A stretch of 64,000 bases of DNA, taken from assembly GCF_032118995.1 (NCBI RefSeq), contig NC_092651.1, forward strand, positions 8,388,285 through 8,452,284. The letters are read 5' to 3'. Source of the DNA: Asterias amurensis (lineage: Eukaryota > Echinodermata > Asteroidea > Forcipulatida > Asteriidae). Both the position numbers and the translations under genes were made by a program. The notes beneath the pieces were generated by a model. It saw only the letters and a list, made by a program, of their open reading frames with translations. It had not been told where the DNA came from and searched no databases. Position 1 is the stretch's first letter; the number at the start of each line of letters is the position of its first letter. Shown one piece after another: positions 30,621-43,047 of this stretch.

Positions 30621-31250
30621 ACTAAAGTAAGCCTATTTGACCAATGTTTCCTATGACAATAATCTACTTTGGTTGACAGTGGTAGACGTTGACAACCACA
30701 ACAACAGTTATGTCAGAATGTAGAACACAGCCCTCAACACAATCAGCGTTACCTGGAAGCGTTGAAGTTTGTATTCATTTTATATATATATATGTATTGT
30801 ATTTATTAATGTACACTGTATTTATGAAGTTGGTATTCCTGCATGCGTGGTGCGCACTTTTAATTTTGCACAGCGAAATAAAATGCCTGTCGGCTGACAT
30901 TGATGAAAATTTGGTGATGCTTGTTTGGAAGATAAAGAACAACTAAATACTGTCAATCAGGTCAACCTGTTGTGCGTCATTGCAACAGGGGCGTTGGCAG
31001 TATAATGAATGACAGGCAATATAGCCATACTTTGAATACCAACTTTTGCTTGTTGCATATAATTGTAGCTAATTACCTGAGTAAACCAATATAAGCATGA
31101 ACATAAACAAGGCTTCCCTTAAGAGAGTGATAACTTTACAAGTCACTGGCACTAAATATGAAAGAATTGAAAGGGACAACAGTAATAGATGATTTCCATG
31201 GGGCCAACACGGGCCATAACCTAAACTGTAGGACAAATGTGTGAATTTGT
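30621..31250. other. No gene seen
   Basis: AT-rich, with a TA run near 30781. The 85-codon frame at 30689-30946 has no recognisable motif and no splice context. Confidence 0.4.
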
Positions 31251-32105
31251 CGGCAAGGTTATTGAACCAGTTTGATGTTTTCTTGTGGGTCTGTCGTATG
31301 GTCTTTTAATGGACATGTTTTCGTCGGATGGAATTGCAGTCTCCAAGAGTGGAGCTGATGGGTAGACAACTGTGTTATCGATAACCGATTGATCTTTTCG
31401 TTGAATCAAGTTGTAGTCTGGATTTATATAGTTGAGTTTATTCTTATTAATCTGGAGCCTGGTGTACTCTGTGTGACACCTGGTTGGAATGAAGTTGCAT
31501 TCATTGCCAGATTTGCTTGTGTTTCTTAATTGTGAGAGTTATCCCAAACTTGTTTGATGGGTGCTTTTTGAGAGGAGGTAGTTTTCTTGAATGTAGCTGA
31601 TGTAGTTGTATATCTCTGTTTGATCTACTTGATTGATGTGGCCGTCATGAGTCTTCATGAGATGTTTTGTAGAATATGTTCATGTAATTGATGACACCTA
31701 TGCTTTTGTTTTCTTGGGGTTGAAGCATTCTTCCAAAATGCATGTGCTCATGGGCCTTTGATGTTTTCTACGAACAAATTTGTACTGCAATAAAAAGTAG
31801 ATGGTTGCTTGGGACGAAGTAACAGTCTCTGTCATGCAAGCTGGACATCCCTCTTGTTGAAGTTTTGGATGTGTTGTTGGTAGTACGTACTATGGTCTTT
31901 GAATGCGATGTAGGTATTGTTAATCATTAGATGTTTCCGAGGGAACAAGGAGTAGACGAGTACAGTGCAGGTGATGTTGTCGTTGAGCTAAGGTATACTT
32001 GAACCCGATGGATGTTGCGTTATTCTTGTACAATTTGGGTGATCTTTGTGGGGCTTTGATTGAAGCTTATGTTTTGGGTAAACTAAGTCGACTGTCTTGT
32101 ACGAA
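31251..32105 (+). repeat. Very degenerate part of the 100-137 bp array
   Basis: Words such as GATGTTTTCT, GGACTAAG-like, AGTCTC and TGTAGCTGATG persist without a clean period, linking the 30-kb and 32-kb arrays. Confidence 0.5.
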
Positions 32106-34065
32106 CTTATAGATGTTGTGATTGGATAAAGTGTAATTCTCCTTCAAGTTCCCTTATGTGTCCTGGCGATGTTGTCGTCATTCTTCTTGAACCCGTTGAT
32201 GTTTTCTTGGCACTCATCGTTGTCTTTCAATGTAGAAACTTATAGTTGTTGTGTTGGGACTAAGTGTAATTGTTATTCAAGTTCCCTTATGTGTCTTGGG
32301 ATGTTGTCGTTATTCTTCTGGAACCCGTTGATGTTTTCTTGGCACTCATCGTTGTTTGTCTTTCAATCTAGAAACTTATTGATATTGTGTTGGGACTAAG
32401 TGTAATTGTTCTACAAGTTCCCTTATGTGTGTTGGGATGTTGTCGTCATTCTTCTGGAAACCGGTGATGATTTCTTGGCACTCATTGTAATTTGTCTTTC
32501 AATCTAGACACTTGTAGTTGTTGTGTTGGGACTAAGTGTAATTCTTGTTCAAGTTCCCTTATGTGTCTTGGGATGTTGTCGTCATTCTTCTGGAACCCGT
32601 TGATGTTTTCTTGGCACTCATCATTGTCTTTCAATGTAGAAACTTATAGTTGTTGTGTTGGGACTAAGTGTAATTGTTATTCAAGTTCCCTTATGTGTCT
32701 TGGAATGTTGTCGTTATTCTTCTGGAACCCGTTGATGTTTTCTTGGCACTCATCGTTGTCTTTCAATGTAGAAACTTATAGTTGTTGTGTTGGGACTAAG
32801 TGTAATTGTTATTGAAGTTCCCTTATGTGTCTTGGGATGTTGTCGTCATTCTTCTTGAACCTGGTGATGTTTTCTTGGCACTCATCGTTGTTTGTCTTTC
32901 AATCTAGAAACTTATTGATATTGTGTTGGGACTTAGTGTAATTGTTCTACAAATTCCCTTATGTGTGTTGGGATGTTGTCGTCATTCTTCTTGAACCCGG
33001 TGATGTTTTCTTGGCACTCATCGTTGTTTGTCTTTCAATCTAGAAACTTATTGATATTGTGTTGGGACTAAGTGTAATTGTTCTACAAGTTCCCTTATGT
33101 GTGTTGGGATGTTGTCGTCATTCTTCTTGAAACCGGTGATGATTTCTTGGCACTCATCGTTGTTTGTCTTTCAATCTAGACACTTATAGTTGTTGTGTTG
33201 GGACTAAGTGTAATTCTTCTTCAAGTTCCCTTATGTGTCTTGCAAAGTTGTCGTCATTCTTCTTGAACCCATTGATGTTTTCTTGCCACTGATCGTTGTT
33301 TGGCTGTCAATCTAGAAACTTATTGATGTTTTGTTGGGACTAGGTGTAATTCTTCTTGAAGTTTGCTTATGTGTCTTGGGATGTTGTCGTCATTCTTCTT
33401 GAACCCGGTGATGTTTTCTTGGCACTCATCGTTGTTTGTCTTTCAATCTAGAAACTTATAGTTGTTGTGTTGGGACTAAGTGTAATTCTCCTTCAAGTTG
33501 CCTTATGTATCTTGGGATGTTGTCGTCATTCTTCTTGAACCTGGTGATGTTTTCTTGGCACTGATTGTCTTTCAATGTAGAAACTTATACATGTTGTCTC
33601 CGGATTAAGTGTAATTGTCGTACAAGTTCCCTGATGTGATGATGTTGTCATACTTCTTGAACCCTTTGATGTTGTCTTGGCACTGATCGTCGCTTGCCTT
33701 TCAATGTAGAAACTTATAAATGTTGTGTTTGGGTTAAGTGTAATCCTCCTTCAAGTTCCCTTATGTATCTTGGGATGTTGTTGTCATTCTTTTTCAACCT
33801 GGTGATGTTTTCTTGGCACTGATCGTATTTTAACTAAGAGTGTTGGGATGTTGTCGTCATACAATGTAGAAAGTTATAGATGTTTTGTTGGGACTAAGTG
33901 AAATTCCCTTATATGTCGTGCGATGTTGTCGTCATTCTGCTTAAAACCTGTTGATGTTTTGTAGGCATTTATTGTGGTCCATATTTCAATTTAGAAACTT
34001 ATGGATGTTTTGTTTGGAACAAGTGTAATCATCCGCCAAGTTCCCTTATGTGTCCGGCGATGTCG
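32106..34065 (+). repeat. Tandem array of 130-140 bp units, about 15 copies
   Basis: Each unit carries TTCAAGTTCCCTTATGTGTC, TTGGGATGTTGTCGTCATTC, GATGTTTTCTTGGCACTCAT, TCAATCTAGAAACTTAT and TGTTGGGACTAAGTGTAATT. Units at 32.1-33.6 kb are closely similar; the end near 33.6-34.06 kb is more diverged. Short frames arise by chance from the repetition. Confidence 0.9.
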
Positions 34066-34424
34066 TAATGCCTTGGTGTATTATTAGCAAAGCGTTAGAT
34101 AGTTTGCGTTTAACCAAGTAGAACGTTCCCGTGAATTTATGGCGTAGAGTAGGTATTGTATAACCCTAAACATAAAGCAACGCAATGTATAATATTGAAG
34201 TACTTGTACTGGAGATGTTATAGTGTAAGAATAATATAAGTATTGAAATGTAATGATGATGTAGTATGTAAACGAAAAGTGTTATAAATATAAAGCTGTA
34301 TGAAATGTAAAGTGTGAAATTAAATAGTAAAAATAAAAGAATGAAAAAAAAAAAACAGAACTTGCAATGTTGTGATTTGTTGTGTTGGATATTTGTGGAA
34401 ATAGGAATCATAAACGTTTAAAAC

Positions 34425-34740
34425 GCGTAAGCACACGGCCTTTGGGAATGCCAACTGGCTAAAAAGCGACGGTACACTATCCACTGCCATCGGGAACAGG
34501 AATGCCAACTGTCTAAAAAGCGACGGTACACTATCCACGGCCATCGGGAACAGGAATGCCAACTGTCTAAAAAGCGACGGTACACTATCCACGGCCATCG
34601 GGAACAGGAATGCCAACTGTCTAAAAAGCGACGGTACACTATCCACGGCCATCGGGAACAGGAATGCAAACTGTCTAAAAAGCGACGGTACACTATGCAC
34701 GGCCATCGGGAACAGGAATGCCAACTGTCTAAAAAGCGTA
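34425..34740. repeat. 54-bp tandem repeat, five to six units
   Basis: AATGCCAACTGTCTAAAAAG, CGACGGTACACTATCCACGG and CCATCGGGAACAGG repeat at exact 54-bp steps (34501, 34555, 34609, 34663, 34717). Because 54 is 18 codons, two overlapping minus-strand frames stay open (repeating AFLFPMAVDSVPSLFRQL in one). I see no start context, signal or family match, so I do not call a gene. Confidence 0.9.
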
Positions 34741-34745
34741 AGAAC

Positions 34746-34910
34746 ACCATCCTAGCCATACCCTCCCACCATCCTAGCCATCCCCTCCCACCATCCTAGC
34801 CATCCCCTGCCACCATCCTAGCCATCCCCTCCCACCATCCTAGCCATCCCCTCCCACCATCCTAGCCATCCCCTCCCAACATCCTGGCCATCCCCTCCCA
34901 CCATCCTAGC
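34746..34910. repeat. 22-bp tandem repeat
   Basis: CACCATCCTAGCCATCCCCTCC repeated about seven times with few changes. It begins directly after the 54-bp array. Confidence 0.9.
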
Positions 34911-34985
34911 CCGGGGGGATAGGGGGGCGGAGCCCCCCTGGGGCGGCGGGGCGGAGCCCCGCAGGATGCGCCCGAAGGGCGCGGC
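34908..34985. other. Cluster of three GC-rich hairpins
   Basis: Three adjacent perfect or near-perfect stems: GGGGGGCGGAGCCCCCC, GGGGCGGAGCCCC and GCGCCCGAAGGGCGC, in otherwise AT-rich DNA. Function unknown; the first stem closes on a very small loop. Confidence 0.75.
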
Positions 34986-35384
34986 GATTTTTAGGTCTAT
35001 TGTTCTCTGGAAAATTTTTTTTAGGGGGTTATTTCTATCTTTTTTTTTATTTTTCTTTAATTTTCATTTTTATTTTATTTTATTTTATTTTATTTTATGT
35101 ATGTATATATATAATATATTATTAAATTAAAATTAAATTTTTTAATTAATTTAAAAAGAATTAAGTTTGTTGAATTAGAAGATTATTAAGTTAAGACTCA
35201 TGAAATAATACGCTTGGTGATGAGAGGAAAATAGTTTAATGTTTAATGTATAACAATATATCAAACACTGTACAACAATTTTGTTAACAAAATTTAAAGT
35301 AAAAATTTCAAAGTTAAAGAGAATTTTATACAAGTTACAGAAGTAAATTGATCAACAGTTTTAAATGCAAATATAAAGACAGAT
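34986..35384. other. AT-rich low-complexity DNA
   Basis: TTTTATTTTATTTTA runs near 35060-35098 and AATTAAATT runs near 35120-35150. No gene. Confidence 0.7.
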
Positions 35385-36480
35385 TTTCTAGCAAAGATTG
35401 ACGCAATTGTTCAGCCAAGTTGTACGCTAGTGCAAGTAAAGCTTGACGCAATTTTTAGCTTGGATGCAATTGTTAGCAAAGTCAAACACAATTTCAAGGC
35501 AAATTTTCAGCAAAGTTAGACGCCATATTGAGCAAAGATTCTGCAATTTTCAGCAAAGTTTAACGCTAAGTTCTGCACAATTTTGAGCAAAGTTTGAAGA
35601 TTTTTAAAGCATAGTTCGACGCAAAAATTGAAGCATAGTTCGACGCAATTTTGAGCAAAGTCAAATACCATTTCAAGCAAAAATTTTAGCAAAGTTCAAA
35701 AATTTTTATAGCAAACTTGGACGCCATTTTGAGCAAAGTTTTCCAAAATTTTTAGCAAAGTTCAAAATTTTCTAAAACAAACTTGGACGCCATTTTTAGC
35801 AAAGTTTAACGCTAAGTTCTGCACAATTTTGAGCAAAGTTTGAAGATTTTTAAAGCAAAGTCAGACACCATTTAAAGCAAAGTTCGACGCAATTTTGAGC
35901 AGTGAGCAAAGTTTGAACAATTTTAAAGCAAAGCTGGATGCCATTTTGAGCAAAGTTTTAAAGAAAGTTCCGCACATTTTTTAGCAAGGTAAAAAAAAGT
36001 TGAGCAAACTTGGACGCCATTTTGAGCAAAGTTTTACACAATTTTTAGCAAAGTCGGACACAATTTCAACCAAAGTTCGACGCAAAGTTATGCACAATTT
36101 TTAGCAAAGCTTGATAAAATTTCAAGCAATTTTTCAAACAATTTTTGGCAAAGTTGGATGCAGTTTCGGGCAAAGTTTCTAGCAAAGTTTGACACAATTT
36201 GTAGCAAATTTTTCAAAGCAAAGTTGAATGCCATTTTGAGCAAAGTTTGAAGCATAGTTCTGCATAATTTTTAGCAAAACTTGAACAATTTTTATGCAAA
36301 TTTAGTTGCCATTTTGAGCAAAGGGTTCTACAATTTTAAGCAAACTCGGACATCTCAAAAGCAAATTTTGTCGCAAAGTTTGATACAATTTCAAAGTTTG
36401 CAATTTTTTGTAAAACAAAGTTTGATGCAATTTTTAGCAAAGTTGAAACAAATTCAAGCAAAGTTAGGGCAGTCTGGTTG
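35385..36480 (+). repeat. Degenerate short tandem repeat (AGCAAAGTT / CAATTTTGAGC)
   Basis: AGCAAAGTTCGACGCAATTT, TTGAGCAAAGTTT and GGACGCCATTTTGAGC alternate at roughly 25-35 base spacing for about 1.1 kb, with no stable frame. Confidence 0.85.
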
Positions 36481-36900
36481 AAATTTTTACCAACATAAGT
36501 AAATGTTACATTTAACGAAATCTTGATCTTGTTTTTTCCATCTCTTCTGCAACCAGGGCCCAATTTCATAGAGCTGCTTAAGCAAAAAATTTGCTTAAGC
36601 ACGAAAATAGCTTGCTTATTTTACACATGTTACTGGCAAAAATGTCATGCCATGTACATTGCTCGTGACTAATATTTAGATGTTGTTTACTTAGCATAAC
36701 AATTGAGTGGAGTCTTAGCCGCTAATCTGATTTTACAAAGCAAAGATTTTTTTGCTTAAGCAGCTCTATGAAATTGGGCCCAGATCTTCATGGCTTGACT
36801 GGAGGAGGGGGTCGACTCAAACACTGAACTTGCAAATCTGTGTAATAAAATGAGAAAGAATTAGAAACAAAGCAATCAATCCTTATTAAAGCAACTTATA
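36481..36900. other. Gap between arrays, holding one MITE, no gene
   Basis: Apart from the GGGCCC-type element listed separately, only unremarkable AT-rich sequence is present. Confidence 0.5.
36556..36781. mobile_element. MITE with GGGCCCAATTTCATAGAGC ends, complete
   Basis: GGGCCCAATTTCATAGAGCT at 36556 is matched in reverse complement ending at 36781; the inverted repeats continue through GCTTAAGCAAA. It is 226 bp with no ORF. Relatives lie at 2352-2535, 46504-46752 and 58744-58952. Confidence 0.85.
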
Positions 36901-39870
36901 ATATAGTGCAACAGAATTTTAAGCAGTTTTAACTAAGACGCAGTTTAAGCAGAGTATTACAATAAGCAGCAAAGGTAAGGGCAGTTTCAGCCAAAAATTA
37001 TTGTAATTTGTAGCAAATTTTCAAGTAGTTTAAGCAGAAAATAAATACATTTTGCAGTAAGAAGTAACAGCAATTTGGACAACCAAAAACAAATGCATTT
37101 TGCAGCAGTGTAAAGCAATTTCAACCAAAAGAAATAAATGCAATTTGCAGCAAAGTTTTTGACAATTTCAAACAAATATAAATGCAATTTGCGTCAAAGT
37201 TTAAAGCAATTTCATGCAATGTGCAGCATTCAATCAAATAGTAAAAATACAAGTTGCGACAAGTTTCCAGCAATTCCAACCAAACATGAATGCAATTTGC
37301 AGCAAAGTTTAAGAAGTTTCAACCACATATAAACGCAATGTGCAGCAAAGTTTAAGCAATTTCAACCAAATATAAATGCAATTGGCAGCCAAGTTTAAGC
37401 AATTTCAACCAAATATAAATGCAATTGGCAGCCATGTTTAGAGCAATTCCAATCAAATAAACATGCAATTTGGGCTGTAATATAAGTAGATAATATACGT
37501 ACAATGTTCTTGGGGGTATCGGTTGGCTGTATGTGTCAGAGAACCCCAGGCAGACATCACATCGATGACATGTTACAGCACAGCCATCGTGGGGCCATCA
37601 AGCTGAAATTGAACCAGAACATACATGGTGAATGTCATTTCAAACGAATACATTGGTTGGAAAATATTGTACAGTAAAATGCAGGCATGAATAGAGAAAC
37701 TTGTACATTGGATGATGTAGAAAAATACATAGTAAATGTCATTGCAAGTAACATGTTATAAATGCAGGCGATTTCAACTAAACATTTATGGAATTTTCAG
37801 TAAAGTTAAAGCTATTTCAATCAAGTATAAATGCATTTTGCTAAGTAATGTAGAAAGAAATGTACGTACAATGTTGTAGTAGGCTGCATGCATCAGAGAA
37901 CCCAAGGTAGACATCAAACCACATCTTATCGCTTAGACAGGCCATCAAACTGAAATGAAACCAGAACATACATGATTTGTCATTGCAAACATTTGTTTGA
38001 GAAATGCTAAACAAGAAATGCTAAATTTAAAGTAATTTGTAGCGAAGCTAAAGCACTTTCAACCAAGTATACATGCAGTGAGTAGCAAAGTTAAGGCAAT
38101 TTCATTCAAACCTTACTGCAATTTGTCGCAAATTTTAAAGCAACTTCAACCAAATGTATGAGGAATTTGTCACAAAGTTAAATCAATTTCAACCAAACAT
38201 TAATGCATTGTACGTACAATGTTCCTGCAGGTTGTGATAGGCTGCATGCATCAGAGAACCCCAGGTTCAAATAACATCTTACAACTCGGACATCCTCTGG
38301 CCGTCAAACTGAAATTAAACCAGAAAATACATGATATGTCATTGCAAATAAACCACAAGTAATGCAAAGTTTGAAGTAATTTGCAGCAGGGTGAAAGCAA
38401 TTTAAAAACAAAAAAATTTGCAGAAAGCTAAGGTAATTTCAACCAAACATTAATGCAACTTGTCGCAAAGTTTAAAGCAATTTTAATCAAATATAAATGC
38501 AATTTTCCGCAAACTTTAAAGCAATTTCAATCAAACATTAATGCAATTTTCCACTAAGTTTAAAGCAATTTCAACCAAATATAAATGCAATTTGCACAAT
38601 ATGCTTAGCCAATTTCAACTTAACATTAATGCATTGTGTGGCAAAATTAAAGCAATTTCAATCAAATATAAATGCAATAGAAATGTAGAAAGAAATGTAC
38701 GTACAATATTGTAGCAGGTTCCGATAGGCTGCATGCATCAGAGAAACCCCAGGCAGACATCAAATTACATCTTACACCTCGGGAAAACTTGGGCATCAAG
38801 CTTCAATTAAACCAGAAAATACATGGTGAATGTAATGTCATTACAAGTTATGTGTTATATGTAAATATATGCTATTTCAATCAATGTGTAACAATTTGCA
38901 GCAAATGTTAAAGATGTAATAACAGAAAGCAAAGTTTCATTAATTTAAACCAAATATAAATGCAATGTGTAGCAAAGCAATTTTAACCAAATTTAAACGC
39001 AATGTGTTGCAAAGTTAAGGCAATTTCAAACATTCAATTTGCAGCAAAATAAAGCAATTCCGAACAAATATAAATGCAATGTGTAGCAAAGCAATTTCAA
39101 ACATTTATATGCAATGTGTAGCAAAGTTAAAGCAATTTCAAACATGCAATTTGCAGCAAAATAAAGCAATTCCGAACAAATATAAAAGCAATGTGTAGCA
39201 AAGCAATTTCAACTAAACATAAATGCAATGTCATAGCGAAGCAATTTCAACCAAATTTAAATGCAATGTGTTGCAAAGTTAAGGCAATTTCAAACATGCA
39301 ATTTGCAGCAAAATAAAGCGATTCTGATCAAATATATAAATGCAATGGGTAGCAAAGTTGAGGCAATTTTAACCAAAATATAAAGGCAATGTGTAAAAAA
39401 GCAAAGCAATTCTAACCAAACAAACGCAATGAGTAGCAAAGTTAAAGCAATTTGAATCGTGCAACTTGCATTAAAATAAAGCAATTTCAACAAATATAAA
39501 TGCAATGTGTGGCACAGTCAAGGCAGTTTCAATCATGCAATTTGCAGAAAAATAAAGCAATTCCAACCAAATATAAATGCAATGTATAGCAAAGTTAAAG
39601 CAATTTGAATCGTGCAACTAGCATCAAAATAAAGCAATTTCAACAAATATAAATGCAATGTGTAGCAAAGTTTAAAGCAATTCCAACCAAATATAAACGC
39701 AGTGTGAAGCAAAGTCAAGTCAATTTATGCAACTAAATATAAATGCAATTGACAAAAAAGCAAAAGCAAATTCAACCAACTATAAATGCAATGTCCAATT
39801 TGAACTAAATATAAATGCAATCGGCAACAATGTTAAAGAAAATTCAAGCAAGATAAAATAGAATTAACAC
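36901..39870 (+). repeat. 43-48 bp tandem array with repeated 150-bp spacers
   Basis: The basic unit is AAAGCAATTTCAACCAAATA, TAAATGCAATTTGCAGC, AAAGTTT. At 37490-37640, 37860-38000, 38210-38350 and 38695-38850 the array is broken by a separate conserved block: TGTACGTACAATGTT, AGGCTGCATGCATCAGAGAA, CAGACATCA, GAAATTAAACCAGAA, CATGGTGAATGTCATT. A decayed fifth block follows 39880. This gives a higher-order repeat with 350-490 bp spacing. Confidence 0.88.
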
Positions 39871-40625
39871 GAGAGGAGATACACTTACACGTTATAGCTT
39901 GGGGTTGAATGGTACAGACTTTGTCATCCAAATACCCAAAGGTTGACATCAACATCGGGCTACCATGAGCCCATCAGGATCAGCTCCACCAGCAACCAGC
40001 AACAAAACAGGAATGAAGGCTGCCAGTCGCAAGACCAGGTTTTATACCCCTCAGCTCACGGTCCAAAGCCCTCATCAACAAAAGCAAACCAATTCAGAAA
40101 GTGGTTTAGCCAATCAGAAGTTGTGTCTAGACACCCCGATATCTGTAACACAACAATGAATCAGTTAACTTCTCTACAATCCAGTCTATTTTGGGAGCTA
40201 CTTCAATAGGAGTAAAGTCGTTAACTGTCACCCGAGCGCCAGCCCTATTCAACACATAATTCTTCTCCCAGCGCTAAACGCAGATAGCTGATTTAAATGA
40301 CTAAGAACTTTGTCACATGGTGTTGCTGAATTATTCACTAGCATCCTTAAGCTGTTGTTGTTCAAACTGACTGGTTAGAATTGGTAAGACGTTGAACCAA
40401 TAAGCGGACACTCCATGAATTATTTCGCGGATTTTTTTAAGTTCGTGAATAAATTAAAGTTCTCAAGGAGGGGAGTGCGTGCGCGAGCCTCGCTGGTTTA
40501 TATTGTAACAAATTAAACATGTACCCTTGAGTTATGCGAGTAAATCAAATTCTCAACTTAAATACCCTAAATTGTGATCAATGAAGCATAACGAACTTAT
40601 GGTGAAACAATACGCTCCTCCCCGC
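39871..40625. other. No gene seen
   Basis: Mixed sequence after the array. The 88-codon frame at 39943 is low-complexity polar sequence with no recognised motif. Confidence 0.4.
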
Positions 40626-41804
40626 AGCGGGCGCTATTTTTGTAAACAATCTAAGACGAAAAATGTGCCTCCATGCGTTTGGCAGGCAATGTATTTTTGT
40701 TTCCGCTGAAGCAAGGGTTCAGCCAATAGCTGCAGTGGACGGATTGCTATTTCGCCGGGGCGCCGATTGCTATTTCGCCTGGGCTGATAATTTTGTTCGC
40801 TTGGGCTGAATATTATTTCGCCTGGGCCGATTATTATTTCGCTTGGGCTGATTATTATTTCGCTTAGGCTGATTATTATTATTTTGCTTAGGCTTATTAT
40901 ATTATTTCGCTTAGGCTGATTATTATTTCGCCTGGGCTGATTATTAATTCGCTTGGGCTGCTTATTATATTATTTCGCCTAGGCTGATTATTATTTTGCG
41001 TGCGGAGAATTATTTCATTATTCGCGGGGGCAGATTGCTATTTCGCCGGCGGGAAAATTATTTTGCCCGTGCGTTACTATTTCGGCTGGGCGGAATGATG
41101 TTTCGCCTGGGCAGATTTTTATTTCGCCAGGACAGATTATTATTTTTCTTGCGGATTATTATTTCGCCCGGGCAAATAAATATTTCGCGTGGTGATGATT
41201 GCTACTCGTTACAGACCCGAGACAGTATGCACGGCATCGTGTGCATTCGTTCTTGTTAAAATAAAATGAACCGGCGGCAGTTTTTGATTAAGTTTTATTT
41301 CCAGCTTGGGTTTGTTTTTAGTCGGAAAGAGATCATTATGCCTAGCTTTGAGACATGGAATAGTAATCAGTGAAAGACATCTTCGCTGGCTTTGAAACAA
41401 GTGTTGCTTTATTACAGAAGGGTGGGGGACAAACTACGTATTAAACTGTTGTGATGCTTTATGTTGGGATTATTTTTATTTATTTTTTTTCCCCACAACA
41501 TCGATTCATGAGAGGCAATCCTTACAAAAAACTCATCGGGAAAATGTTTGAGGGTGGCAATTTTTGTTGTACAGAAAATAAAATTGCGGCGGGCAAGCCA
41601 ACCAGCCGCTAGACTGGTCCCCGCGCGAGCCTGGAAGTGTGACGTCAGATGTTCAGCCACAAAAGTCACAAGTTCTAATCAAAGGACTTGCCGCCGCCCA
41701 TGTTGTAAGTATGTTATACATCTAATGTTTTACATTGTATCAACTTGCGCCAAGGATTACGAATTCGTACTTGGCTGGGTTTGTTTACAAAAATAGCGCC
41801 CGCT
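40626..41804. mobile_element. Region bounded by exact 23-bp inverted repeats
   Basis: AGCGGGCGCTATTTTTGTAA (then ACA) at 40626-40648 recurs exactly in reverse complement at 41782-41804. Between them sit a 22-bp tandem array and non-coding sequence. It could be a non-autonomous DNA transposon, but I see no clear target duplication. Confidence 0.5.
40740..41200 (+). repeat. 22-bp tandem repeat (TTATTTCGCCTGGGCTGATTA)
   Basis: About 20 variants of TGATTATTATTTCGCTTGGG run from 40740 to 41195. The centre is more regular and the right part more diverged. Confidence 0.88.
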
Positions 41805-42647
41805 GGCTGCGAGTGAGAACCTCATGCAACGATCCCAAACAGAAACTTTGGATATACTCTTTGGATATAAACAGAGCATTTTTAATAATACAAATAATTG
41901 ATATTTATAATGCGCTAGTGTGGTGTAACAAAGCAATTAAGCTATGTACATTAATCTACAATAGTAATTATATTGTCACTAGATAGAAGGACAATCTAAA
42001 ACAACTTTTAAGAGTTCCAAAATGTACTTGATCGACTGAAACTATGATATTTATATGATGCTAAATTTAGCCTGGAGAAGGAGGTGCAACACTGGCTTTC
42101 ACATATTAAAGTATTTCTGTGGATGAAAGTGTAGATAATTTTCACATAATTATTAACTGAAGATTCGTTACAAACTAAAGAGATTGTTCAACTTGAAAAT
42201 AACTGTCTTTCCAAATTGAAAAACAACATGATGGGCAAAACACATCTGAAAACGTTTTATAACTACTTCAATTTTTCAACAATTTCCAAGTGAATTTGTT
42301 TTAGTTTATTAAAAAACAGTTGTAAACTGATTGTACTTTGTACTTGATGTTGCACGCACTATAAAGCTTTAAATATATAAATAGTTAGAAAGGTAACCCA
42401 GCGTTGTCTCACCGAGTACAAAGTTTTGGAGAAAATTGGTTTAAGTGAGAGAATAATACTCTAAAGTGTAGTTTCTTGACTTCAACGTAGGCCTACTCGA
42501 CTTCGGCATGTACATTCTCCTCAACATAATCCAGATGATTATCAAGCACATGTTTATGTTTTAAATTGGGTGTTCCCAAAGTACACATTGGGGTTTAAAT
42601 TGTACTCATCAAATATTTGTTATAAACTTCAAGGATTTGATTTGTGT
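41805..42647. other. No gene seen
   Basis: AT-rich intergenic DNA with no repeat structure that I can resolve. Confidence 0.45.
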
Positions 42648-42795
42648 TTTTGTAGAACACAAAACACAATATTCACAGATTTACATTAAACTTACACGGT
42701 TTGAAGATAATGGTAGAACGCTTCCCTTCAAATATAACTTGCTGTAGTTTTTGAGATCTGAGTAAAACAATTGCACAAAAATAATGTTTGTCTCA
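42648..42795 (+). mobile_element. Degenerate relative of the 63.4-63.9 kb TTAA element
   Basis: CACAGATTTACATTAAACTT, ACGGTTTGAAGATAATGGTA, CGCTTCCCTTCAAATAT and CTGTAGTTTTTGAGA match 63468-63570. Borders are lost. Confidence 0.6.
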
Positions 42796-43047
42796 GGAGA
42801 AAAAAACAATTTTAGCATTTACAACAAATTTACGCAACTCATCTGCAAACATTGCTCTGCAATTTTCTCTTTTTTTTTCTTCTCAAAATTTGACAACTAA
42901 TGAAGCTGAAACTTCTGCAGGTAACTTATATTACATACATCTTCATTCACAGTGAGTAGGGGTTCATGTCATGGCTAAAAACATTGATCTACCAAAGATA
43001 TCAAAACCCAAAACAAGAAACGCAGTGCTTAGACCACCAAATCAAAG

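Noticed and set aside
34320..34759. Minus-strand frames of 134 and 113 codons with 18-residue repeats
   Set aside because: Two overlapping frames are both open because the repeat is 54 bp. No evidence that either is translated.
39943..40209. 88-codon + frame with polar sequence
   Set aside because: It overlaps the decayed end of the 36.9-39.9 kb higher-order repeat and has no recognisable family or splice context.
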